This document shows positions 1 through 10,143 of a DNA stretch of 64,000 bases, in pieces; position 1 is the first letter of the stretch; the number at the start of each line of letters is the position of its first letter. The stretch spans positions 5,296,100 to 5,360,099 of the forward strand of contig NC_033640.1 in the NCBI RefSeq assembly GCF_001540865.1, written 5' to 3'. Position numbers and translations under genes: made by a program. The notes under the pieces are model-generated. The model saw only the letters and a program-made list of their open reading frames with translations. It ran no database searches and had not been told where the DNA came from. This DNA comes from Ananas comosus. Its lineage: Eukaryota; Streptophyta; Magnoliopsida; Poales; Bromeliaceae.

Positions 1-59
1 TTTTCGAGCAATCTTATCAGATTTTATTATATGCTCTATCTTTAATAAAACCAATAACT

Positions 60-2860
60 GATAGAATGACTTCCATGCCTCTATGTCGTAGTGTTAACTT
101 CTCGTGTATCGCTACACGAACGTGGGTGCTTCAAAGTAGTTCTAGTTTGTAGAGTGGTACGGGATACCCTATTGGAAAACTACTATTTCCTTTGTTACCC
201 AAGAAAAGATTAAGATTGAGCAGAAGTAACAACGCAAAACCCGCTAAATTAGAACAAAGTTGTGGAACTTTTATAACACTCGTTTTACAATTTGAAAGAA
301 GACGGTTTATGGGAAGTCGTTAACTGGGAAGTCCTACTGAAGCTAATGCGTGCATTCTAAAGTTCCACCTTTCTTTGGATATGTTAAATTATTCATATCG
401 TATACTCATACACTCGAGATTTAATACATTTTATAGTATATAACATCTTCTTTATATAAACGAATAAACTTAATGTAGTATAAAACTTTATCCGGGATTA
501 TTCTTTAAATTAATTAATTATAAAATTCGTAAGTCCGTGGGTAAAGTTTTATATGATGTCAAGTTTGTAACAGATATGTGAAAGTGGATCTTCTGAACAA
601 AACTATTATAAATTCATGGAAAGTTATCCTATGTAGGTGGCTATAACGTGACCAGGACGTTAGGAACGAAGTATACGATCTACATATCGGTTTACTTGGT
701 AATATAGTTTTTTTCTACCACCTTTATAGGAAAGATTAAACGTTTCACAGTTACGTTAAACTCAAAGGTCAACAACATCAAGAAAAGGAGATTATCTAAA
801 CCTCGTTTAAAGAGACTTTTTCGATGAATTAAGGTACTCACAGTTCGAGTGTAAGAATCCGTTTTGGAAGGCGTTGCGATTTCCTTCATCAACGACGTAG
901 TTCTATACCAATAGTACTGAAAAATCAGGATATTAAAAAGCTAGGAAATCTACGTGTGTAAAACTTTATAAACGACGCATAGGTAGTCCTTGAAACTGGC
1001 TGAAGTCATTAAACTTCTTATAGAGAAAAAGAAAGTATCTTTCACTCATCGTTCGTCTTCCTTAATTTCAAAAAAAAGGTAAAACGAAATTTACTTCACT
1101 CGAGGCTTAGGGGTATTCAACGTTTAGTTCTGCTCAAATATATAATAGGAAACAAAACGGTAGTCACGAGTTATAACAGGTTTCGTGTAATAGTGATTAT
1201 AAAAAGAGTTACACGTAATGTAGATCTAACACTGCATCTTCCTCGAAAAGGGTTATACCATTCCTTTTTTTATATGAAGAAAAGAAGGTTCTTACTCCAT
1301 TTTGAACAGAAAATGGAAAGAAAGAGAAGGGAAATATTGGTGGTAGTAAAAAGAATGGTTTATATAAGAGTTACAGGAAGTAAACTAAATTATCAAATCT
1401 CGGTCTATTACCTTGTCCACGTAGAGATTGAAGAACCAAGGGTAGTTTTCTATTAGATAGTGCAGCTTTAAACACCAAGAAAAGATTTTTAGATGCTACT
1501 GGGTATATCGTATTAAAAGCTGACACAAAATCTATTGCTCTTAGTCATAGATGTAATGTTCTTCCTGTACGGTTAGCAGGAAAACATGAGGTAGGACTAT
1601 TTAAACGTATGCGTCCTTTTAGTGATTATCAGGTGTTATTACGCCGTACGTAAACTTTTAAAACGAAGTATCTCTGTAGTATTCACATGTCTGGTAAGTT
1701 GGTTTCTAATAAGTTGAGTAGATAATCGCCAACATTCATCTGTAGTTATAGTAAAGGTCCACGTAAACCCGGTCCCTATTCGTTTCTGTAATAGTTTATA
1801 CCAACAAAGTATGTGTAGGTACCACCGTTTAATATACCATAAAATGACCGGTGCACGATACGCTACATGAGTAACTAGATTTTCCTAACTTCGGTAGTGA
1901 ACGATTCGGTTCGGAATGTAACGCTCCAAGATTTCTTTTAAGACCCACAACTTTTAGTTTTCAAAAGGTAACACCTCTTAGTCGTCCTACAGAGTATTGA
2001 GGTAGTAATGAAGCTACGAGTACTACGGTAGAGTAATTACTTCTTCAAGAACTACTGTATTTGTTGGAAACATCGGATCTAAAATATCCTTTCACAGAAT
2101 TTTGGAAATGACCTTAAAAAGCTCAACGAAAGGGTCTTCTTAACCTAAATAGTTCAAGATGTAATGACAGTAAACGAAAGGTAGAACTTCATGGTGTTTA
2201 CCGTGTACTTAGACGTAAACGACATCGGAATATCATGTTAACTGTCAGTAAACCTGTTCGTAGCTAAAATAATATTGGATTTGGTTCCAGTAATTATTAA
2301 AAAAAACGAAGTATCTTTCTTAAACCATCGCAAAGCGGGAGGCCCTCACGGAGAAAGTCGTTTCTTTCATTGTAACATTTACTTGATAACCAGGTAGGTA
2401 AATCTGTGAAATACACTTTATTTGCTTGTTATTTTCTTTCAAAGCTCTTGAAGAACGTTGGTCCTATATTAAGAAAGAGTCTTAGAGGTTGATCAAACAT
2501 TTTAAAAAATCGAAGAAGTAATCCTAGAAGTAAGTTTAGAACAAGAACACAACGTTAGAGGAGAAGTTGATGTAGTTTGTATGGTTTACGAAGTAAATCG
2601 TATGGTGCGTACAGTAGTAAACACAATTCTAATAGTATCAACATACAACTCCTGCCACTACATTATAGAAGAGGTACTATTTAGGTTCTACACATAGGAA
2701 GGTTTTTCGGTAGTGTATAATTTACGAGCTCTTGTCATAGGAATAAAACGGTTTTTGTTAATCGTGTAGAAAACGTTCCCGTTTCTTAACTAGGAAGAGC
2801 CTGACGAAACTCTTTACGTTTTAGTTCTTTCAAGTTTTGAGGTAGTTCTATGAAGAACGA
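60..2860. CDS. TNP2-type CACTA transposase, legible only as mirror image
   Basis: No standard strand applies: the coding strand is the printed sequence read from high to low coordinates. In that reading the motifs follow the family order: an N-terminal DDMRGMLNEAFGM block (about 2600), LPNSFYEAKKI (about 2320), the cysteine motif CPNDC followed by CGTSRWK (about 2190-2260), HPADSPQWKTFD (about 1980), PYNLPPWMC (about 1820), HNLDVMHIEKN (about 1200) and PEGSIAEGYLAEE (about 300-335), with a possible stop near 61. The AT-rich stretch at about 410-600 looks like an intron. The length fits TNP2. One break is visible near 1845, where WPV and the following IPYN lie in different frames. The enzyme would bind and cut the element ends. 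Confidence 0.8.
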
Positions 2861-2869
2861 GTGGGATAT

Positions 2870-4016
2870 AAATAAATTCACCTATACCCAACTATACAGT
2901 TTTATTATATAAAGTTTATTCCGGTATAAAATATCGAACTTTTTATCATGATTTAGTTTGGACCCAAGTAAGTAGGTTGAGAATAGGTATCTAACTACAG
3001 GTTATTCGACCGTTTACCTGGTTTTTTAAGGAACGATAGGATTAATTTGTTTTGATAATCGGGTTTAAAAATTTTTAAACTTTTAATTTAACGTATTTTT
3101 CAACCTATGGTTTTTAATTTTTATTTTAGATTTAGTTTTAAATTTGAGTTTAAATTTAACATAACATTTTATCTACTTAGCTTCATGATAAAAAATTGTT
3201 TAACTAATATTAACAAAAAAAATAAACTTTATAAAAATTATTTAACTAGAATTGATAAGCATTTTAACTAAAAGAGCTATCTAAACTTACAAAAAAAAAT
3301 TGTCTAACTAGCACTAGTATTAACAAGCATCTTAACTTAAATAATTATCTAAACTTACAAAAAATTGTCTAATTAGCTAGTATTGGCAAGCAAGAATATA
3401 CTCTATAAAAAAAATGTTTAACTAATATTGGTCTTTATAAAAAATGTAATAGATAAGATAAGAATAACGAAATATATCTATAAAATTTTAGTAAAAGTTC
3501 TATATAGCAATAAGTAAAAAAATATATACGAAAATATATATCATATTTATATCTATCTTTACAATAAAAGATTATCTATCTATTAACAAGTAAAAATTAA
3601 ATAGCGTTAGCAAACATCTGAGCTATATTTAATTTAATTTAAAATAAAGATTAAATTTGAAAAAATTAAATTTAAATATTATTTAAATAAAAAGCTAAAT
3701 CTAATTTTAAAATTGTCTAACTAGTATTGGCGAGTAAAAATTAACTAGTGTTGGTAAGTATCCTAACGTAAATATCTACCTATTCTTACGATAAAAAATT
3801 GTTTAACCAGTATTGACAAGTAAAAATTAACTATGTTGTCAAGCATGTTAACCTAAATATTTACTTATTTTTACGATAAAAAATTGTCCACAGTGTATTG
3901 ACAAGCAAGAATAAATTCTAAAAAAATTATTTGACTAGTATAGGTAAACATCTTTTATATACCTTATAATAAAATAAGAAAAAACCTAAAGCAGATAGTA
4001 ACAGCTTTAAGGATAT

Positions 4017-4020
<4 letters not shown>
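2870..4020. other. AT-rich DNA upstream of TNP2 (mirror reading)
   Basis: No gene is visible. The stretch is strongly AT-rich and contains several degenerate copies of a motif like aattgtctaactagtattg spaced by roughly 60-130 bp between about 3180 and 3920. If the segment is a mirror image it would lie 5' of TNP2 and could be the internal leader of the CACTA element. Confidence 0.4.

Positions 4021-4065
<45 letters not shown>
4021..4065. repeat. (AT)n microsatellite
   Basis: A perfect run of about 22 AT units. It lies between the mirror-image segment and the normally oriented second CACTA gene, and is the most likely position of the join. Confidence 0.9.
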
Positions 4066-4066
<1 letters not shown>

Positions 4067-4116
4067 CTCCGTCTAATCCAATTTCTAGTCCTTTTCTACA
4101 TTGTGATTTCTGGCAG

Positions 4117-6692
4117 GATCAAAATAATAATTCAGCTAACTTCGAAGAAAATTATTCTGAAGAAGATGACTCTGATGATGATTCTGAAGAAGAAGGAAAT
4201 GCGAGAGATGGTACATTTTTTATTCTCTTACTGTATAAAATAACATCTATTGACTTGACGTTTTGTGAATTATATTTCTTAATCAAAGTTTAGTCCAATT
4301 ATATTATTAGGTATGATTCTCTTGATATATATTTTTTTCATTAAGTAGGTTCAACACAAGCATCGAAGAATACGCGAGGGCGTACTAAGTTGCTCAAACT
4401 GTTTAAAAGGACAAAACCTATGAAGGTCAAATTCAATGAATATGGACAACCGATTGGAAAATCAGCAGCCATCCTTAGCAATTTTTTAGGGCTCATAGCC
4501 AGAAATGGACAAATAACTCCTCTTAGTTATAGAGATTGGAGACTAGTTCCAAATACAGATAAAAATCTTATGTGGAACATCGTACAGGTAGAATTACTAA
4601 TATTTATAGTGATTTCCTTTGTATTATTTGATATTTGCCAATATATATCTAATCTTTGATGCAGAAAAAGTTCAAAATTCCAGACGAAGGAAAGAGATGG
4701 GTTATGATGTCCATTGGAAAAAAATGGAGAGAATTCAAATGTATATTGAAGAAACTACACTACGACCCTCATACCACTTACGCGGAAAGAATAGCAGACC
4801 GTGATTCACGGGTCTTATCAAATGAATGGGAATTTCTTGTCAAGTATTGGAATTCTGAATTGGCGTTGGTATAAGAATTAATTATTAGAAATTTTGTGGT
4901 GCCTTTTATATGTTTTCATTGAATTTTATCTATACAAGTGAAAACTGCAATTTAGGATATACATTTCTATATATTTTATATTGATAATTTTCTAGCTTGA
5001 CTGTATTGGATTTAAGTTTTATATGCCTTTGACTCATTGTAGGAACGTAGTGCAAAAAATAAAGCTACTCGTGCGAAGCAAGATATCACGCATACTGCAG
5101 GCACAAAGAGCTTTGCAAGGGTTCGTGCAGAGGTATGAGAATCATCATCCTCTTTCAAATTTTGTATTTAAATTTGTTATTATATTTTTCTTAACAAACT
5201 AACTTTTCTATGTGTGACTAGATGACGAAGAAGAATAAAGTTGCACCAAAAAGACATGAGTTATATATAAAAACGTATACTAAAAAGAGTGGCAAAGCTC
5301 TGGAAAGCTGCGAAAGTAACATTGTATGTTTTTAACACATTAAAATTATATCTATTATCTCAAAATAGTATTCTCTCATTTAATGTCTTTTGTTAGGTTG
5401 CAATAAAAAAATTTTCATCTCATCATCCAGAAGTTGCACAAAAAAATACATCTCGAGATGATCTTTTAGTGATGGCTCTAGGAGAGGAAAAACGTGGAAA
5501 TTACGTTCATTGCTACGGGTTGGGTGCTGCTCCCTCAGAAGTCTTTGGCCCAAATCCAACTCGAACTGAATGCTTAAAAATGCTTTCTGAAACTAAAAGG
5601 ATAGCTGAAGAAGAGAAACATGTAATGCAAAAAGAGATTGTTGAAATGAGGCAAGAAATGTTGATGATGAGGGCAAGGTTGGAAACAATGGAAAAAAGAT
5701 CACAAGACTTGAATATGATTGAAGATAGAGACATTCCATCTAATCCAATAGGAACATCTAATCCAATAGGCAATGTGCAAGTAAACTCGAGTTGTCATTT
5801 ATGTTTATTTTGATTTATAAAAAAGACTATTTAATTATAATGAGATAGAAATCATCTAATCATATTTTTTTTTCTTTGTAGAATGGCAATAATAACATTC
5901 CCTTCGTAGAACCGCTAAGTAATGAAATACAATCTTCTGAATCGAGCTTTGAGGTTCCACGAAATCAGGTAGTTCTATTTTTATTAATTTATCTTAATAT
6001 TCTTGTATAAAATATTATATGCAGTTAAGATCAATATGAATGTCCAACATATACGATATTTGAATGCAGGGTTATCGAGCAAAAGTTGCTGGAAAGGATG
6101 TCCATGCTATGCTAGATAATGGGTTATCTTCTATTACTTATTTTGATTCTTCTTGTTTCTTATTTCTTATGCATACAAATCTCAATTTTTATTTTTTTAG
6201 TTATATTTCAATATTATTCCAATATACTTTTTATGTCTTTAATTACGTATATTATTGTGATATAATATTTGCTAACTAATGCAAATTAGTCTTAACTTTT
6301 AAAAAAATTAACTATATTTCTTTATTTTTATTGAATATTAGGGTGGAGTTGAAGTATATATAAAGAGTCTAAGAAAGCCTCACAAGTATGTTGCACAAGG
6401 TTCTTTGTTGAGCACAAATCCAACTACTAAAATATGTGGCGCCGAGTTAGGATCACAATGCTGGGAGGTTCAAATGAATGTTCCAATAGAGCCTAACGAG
6501 TCGTTATTAAGATCATATGGAAGTTTTCAAACAATTGGGGATGCTGTCAGAGCAACTGTGGCTTGGCCATTTATATTTGTATAAGATTTATTTATTTTAT
6601 ATTTTAATTTGATTTTATCATCTAATATAGATTATTGACTCGTTAAAATTAACTTTTAATGTGTTTTTTTTTCACAGGTTCAACACAAGTAA
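4117..6692 (+). CDS. CACTA second-gene protein (Transposase_24-like), multi-exon
   Basis: Plant CACTA elements carry a second protein, often annotated as a Transposase_24-like or hypothetical protein, thought to help bind element ends. Exons with GT/AG borders and matching phases: 4117-4210 (acidic SEEDDSDDDSEEE), 4349-4587 (KFNEYGQPIGKSAAILSNFL and the DWR motif), 4665-4868 (GKKWREFK), 5043-5132, 5222-5323, 5397-5780 (GLGAAPSEVFGPNP then a coiled coil of about 50 residues rich in E, K and M), 5882-5968, an exon from 6070, and a last part 6342-6584 with the family end motif GDAVRATVAWPF. A stop follows at 6582, or splicing at 6579 joins a tiny exon ending at 6692. The splice between 6070 and 6342 does not keep frame with obvious sites. 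An exon upstream of 4117 is missing or hidden. Confidence 0.7.
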
Positions 6693-6738
6693 GAATGCAT
6701 TTGGAATTCAAGAAAATATAAATCATGTTATGCTATTT

Positions 6739-6945
6739 TGTTATGTTCGCAAACTACTTTATGTCATGTGACCATTTTGTTGTTGGATGCGTTATTTGTG
6801 TTCGCAAACTATTTTATTTTGTTATATTCGCAAACTACTTTATGTCATATGACCAGTTTGTTTTTGGATGCGTTATTTGTGTTTGCAAACTACTTTATTT
6901 TGTTATGTTCGCAAACTACTTATGCATTATTAATTTTGTGTTTAG
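6739..6945 (+). repeat. 81-bp tandem repeat in the CACTA 3' region
   Basis: The phrase tgttatgttcgcaaactact starts at 6739, 6820 and 6901, giving an 81-bp period with two full copies and a partial third. Each unit also contains ggatgcgttatttgtg. The reading frames through it (tyrosine- and cysteine-rich) are explained by the repeat and not by a gene. Confidence 0.8.
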
Positions 6946-6999
6946 AAAAACTTGGTGGTCTTGTGTTTTTTTTGAATGTTGAATGTATTACAAGATTTT

Positions 7000-7576
7000 A
7001 ACTCATTTGTTTATTTAATTGGGAATAAGCTTATTAAATAATTTGTGTTTATTTATTATGCATGATATATATTTCTTATTATATGAAAATACTAAAATCA
7101 TATATTATTTAATAAAATCTATTATTTTTAAATATTATGGTAAAAATATGATAGTATAAATTATTATTTATATTATTTTTATCTGTTTAAAAGGCATAAT
7201 AATTTAAGTAATATTTATATTTACAAAATAATATAGAATTACCGTCATTTATTAATACTGGAATAAAAAACAAAATACTAGCATTTATATAATACTGCAA
7301 ATTATATAATAATTATCGGCATTTTATTAGTGCTGGAAATGACTAACAAATACAAGCATTTAAATAATGTCGGTAATAGTCATCTCTATAACGGCATTTA
7401 TTTATTGTCACTAATTACTGAACATTAACGGTAATCTATTTAAATGCCGGTAGAAGATTTACCAACACGAGTATAAGCGGCATTAAAAGCTTAATGCCGC
7501 TAAAAGTTTTTGCAGCAATTTTTTGACTTTCAGCGGCAATAACTGAATGCCGCTAAATCACAATTTTTTTGTAGTG
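7000..7576 (+). repeat. CACTA subterminal repeats and right terminal inverted repeat
   Basis: AT-rich DNA, then from about 7310 repeated short boxes of the type ggcattta, ccggta and gcggca(a/t)t in both orientations, then the terminal sequence tttttttgtagtg. Subterminal arrays like these are the transposase binding region in CACTA elements. A local inverted repeat pairs aatgccgctaaa with its near copies. Confidence 0.75.
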
Positions 7577-9232
7577 ATATATACCCTAGGAATGAGCCTT
7601 TTCCACGGCAATCCACTTCGGCGCCCAATCCCGCACGGCGAACGTATCGCGATGGCCAACTCCGGAGTGCCGGCTTGCAGGGAGCGACCCTCACAAGCAT
7701 GTGCGAATGAGCACAATGGCAAGCATGCTATCAGTATGTCTCAAGTACCAAGTCCTCATGTCTACAACATGGAATATGTCACAACCCTCTCATAGGCCTA
7801 TCTCTATGTCATCATGTCTAAAACATGGAAGTAATAGATGTCCATGGCCTATCTCTATGTCTCAATACAATAGTCTCATAATGTGCTAGTCTAAGTGCCC
7901 CTTTATGACACATTCATTTACTAAGTCCAAGCTTAACCCGAATGTTCATAAATGCATAACTAAGCCACTTTAAACATATAAAGCACGTTTCTAAACGGCT
8001 AATGCGAGCCCTACTCCAATGCATGCAATAATACCCAGAATGCTCTACTATATAGAGTGAAAATTTTCTTATACATAACACATGCATTTTAGGGGTTCTA
8101 AAATTCGATCACATAAATTCCATTTAGCATAGATTTGCATTTAAAAATACTTTACGAAAAGTATAGAAAGCTTGGGCGCCATTTTGCCCTGTTTTCATGA
8201 AGCCAAACCCACCGAGGTAAACGGATCCCTTCGTTTGCTCCGACGAAGGCGTCCACCACACTCCTAGTACCCTAAAGGTATGAAAACAAGTGTCACATGA
8301 ACCTTACGAACAACACTAAGCCCAATCATTAAGCTAATCAAGCATAGGTGAGGAAAACTCACCTCTAATGCAAAAATCTCCTCCAAAGCTCCAAAAGAGA
8401 GCTAGAATCCTTCCAATCCAACCTAGAGGAAGGTTCTAATCCAAGTAATCAAGCTCCAAAAGCCCTAGATTCAAAATGCCCAAAAAAAACCCTAAGTCTC
8501 CATTCTAGGGTTTCATTTAAAAAAAAACCATCAAAACTAGAAATTTTGGGGAAAGAATATGTAGATTACCTCTTAGAAGCTTCAATCCAAGCTCTAAGTC
8601 CCCAAACTTCAAGAATCTTCCCTCCACCAAGCTTCAAATCCAAGCTCCAAAGGTGGGTAAGCCTCCAACAAGCAGAAAAAGCAAAAAGAGAGGTTTAATC
8701 CACCAAAATCCAAGTAAAAAGGGGATCAAATCCAAATGGGAGGCAAGGAGGAGCTTCTCTCACTTTGTCTCCATTGGTCTCAGCACAGGGAAGAGCCCTA
8801 GGGGCGTGGGTGCTGATATAGAAGTGGCACAATCGCGAAAAACCCCCTGCAGTTCGGTCTACTCAAAAACTGCCAAAGTGTACCGGCACACGGGAAAGTG
8901 TACAGGTACAAATCCTACGAATATGCAAACCCGAGGCTCGGGTTTGAAATTCGCCACAAGTGTATCGGTACAGCCATCAAAAGTGTACCGGTACAAAATG
9001 TGTACCGGTACAGCCATTGACCTGTCACCGGTTACACCTCGTGCAGAATGCAATCCGAGGGTAGCCTAAGTCCATCACTTTGGTGACCTTAGCGCTACAA
9101 AAAATACTACAATTCTCGGGATTCGAACTATATGTCAGAACACTGTCAACGACCCACCAAAAAGTCTGGAGAAACTCAGAGCATCATCCAAACACTCGAA
9201 CCTTGCAATTTGCAAAGGTCCAGTGCGTTACA
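7577..9232 (-). mobile_element. 3' LTR (part) of a minus-strand Ty3 retrotransposon
   Basis: On the minus strand the LTR begins with TGTAACGCACTGG at 9232 and matches the order of blocks in the 5' LTR at 10144-13094: first the ACCGGT-core palindromes (8878-9045), then CT- and AAG-rich transcribed DNA (8400-8760), then the block around 7660-7725 that recurs in five LTRs here. It is cut at 7577 by the CACTA element; the rest lies left of the window. Confidence 0.8.
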
Positions 9233-9802
9233 GTCTCTCTCCTCCATAAAGGTGTCGCGGAATAACTTCTCCATGTGCATCAACCACTTCTCAACGATCC
9301 AGTGGTCGGCTTTCTCTCCATCAAAGATCCTAGGATCGCACCTTCTGAACTTGTTGAGGCGTTCCATGAGCCGCTGCCGCCCCGCTCCCTCAACCATCAA
9401 GGGAAAAATTGCCGCTGCCGCAGGCACCTGAGCTAGTGGTGCCGCAAATACCTCCTCCTGAGGTGCTACCGCAGGTGCCGTCCGCGAAGTGTCGGGTACA
9501 GGGGACGACCCCCTGGGCGCAACTATCTTTACCGGCGCTGGTGGTACAGGGACCTGAGCCTCCCTGGCAGCTACCTGCTGCAGTAGAAGATCCTCTAGGT
9601 GCTGCATCTATGCCTCCTGTTGGCATGCTGCATCTGCCTGCCGTCGAGCCGCCGCCGCCTGCTGCGTCACCAATTCAGTGAGGGCCGCAAGTTGGCTCTT
9701 CAACTCACGGACTTCGCCGGATCCGGAGGTAGCGGATGTCTCCGCTTCCTCAACAGTTGTCGCACCGTCCGCTCTAACAGACTTAGAGCATGTAGTCGGC
9801 AT
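9233..9802 (-). pseudogene. gag: Ty3 gag fragment, joined directly to the 3' LTR
   Basis: The minus-strand reading starts MPTTCSKS at 9802, has a glutamine/alanine-rich coiled-coil part and then the retrotransposon gag motif RRCDPRIFDGEKADHW. It matches the gag at 63001 residue for residue over much of its length. An in-frame TAG interrupts it between QQEA and MQHLEDL (about 9608). The coding sequence stops dead at 9233, inside the EKLFRDTF region, where the 3' LTR starts; the rest of gag and all of pol are missing. Gag would form the particle that packages the element RNA; this copy cannot. An internal deletion joining gag to the LTR is the simplest explanation. Confidence 0.8.
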
Positions 9803-10143
9803 CATCACTACAACATCATAAAAGTGCAAGTTAATAAAATCCACGCTATCGCAACCCCGCTCAAATACCAATACCCCAATCATGCGAAAGTAAGGATGTG
9901 TCCATACTACTAACTCCCGATGTTACGTTGTCGGCCGCCAACGTAACCCTCCGCGAAGTTAGAAGCGATACACTTCGATTTAACTCCACTTTCTAGAGTT
10001 ATCAACAATGCCCAATCATGGTACTTTCGCTTTACCAGTCAAATAGACCTCGTCTCTTACGAGTCTAATTCCTATAGTCCAACCGGCCTAAGGTTTACTA
10101 GGTCCACTAAGACTCAACCCTAGGCTCTGATACCAAATTAATC
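9803..10143 (-). other. Leader and tRNA-Met primer binding site of the minus-strand element
   Basis: On the minus strand, eight bases after the LTR end lies TGGTATCAGAGCC (10123-10135), the standard complement of the initiator tRNA-Met 3' end, used to prime minus-strand DNA synthesis. The rest is untranslated leader; its part near 9910-9950 (cggccgacaacgtaac) resembles the leader at 62860-62890 of the gag element at the right end of the window. Confidence 0.8.

Larger units (their letters stand above)
1..4020. other. Segment printed reversed without complementing
   Basis: On neither normal strand is there a long reading frame here. Reading the printed letters from right to left, without complementing, gives long open frames of a CACTA transposase with all its hallmark motifs in order. 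The right-hand limit is uncertain; the (AT)n run at 4021-4065 is a likely contig edge, because the second CACTA gene just after it reads normally. Simple string reversal in place would put the transposase on the + strand with its C-terminus next to that second gene, which is the normal CACTA arrangement. I infer an assembly or gap-fill error. Confidence 0.85.
1..7576 (+). mobile_element. CACTA (En/Spm) DNA transposon, right-hand part
   Basis: The right terminus is the inverted form of CACTACAAAAAAA, ending in gtagtg at 7576, preceded by subterminal GC-box repeats of the kind seen in plant CACTA elements. Inside are two genes in the usual order for this superfamily: a TNP2-type transposase (printed backwards, about 60-2860) and a second protein (4117-6692). 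The likely 3-bp target duplication is ATA at 7577-7579; the left copy lies outside the window. The element has inserted into the 3' LTR of a minus-strand Ty3 element. Plant CACTA elements transpose by cut and paste through the TNP2 product. The left terminus is not in the window. Confidence 0.85.

Noticed and set aside
1193..1456. Ordinary + strand gene in the first 4 kb
   Set aside because: The short frames here are accidental; the region is coding only in mirror reading, where it is part of TNP2.
6725..7001. Two overlapping frames with membrane-like Y/F/C-rich products
   Set aside because: Products of the 81-bp tandem repeat in the CACTA 3' region; the residue repeat follows the DNA repeat.
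10123..10135. tRNA gene fragment
   Set aside because: The match to tRNA-Met is only the primer binding site of the retrotransposon; there is no cloverleaf.
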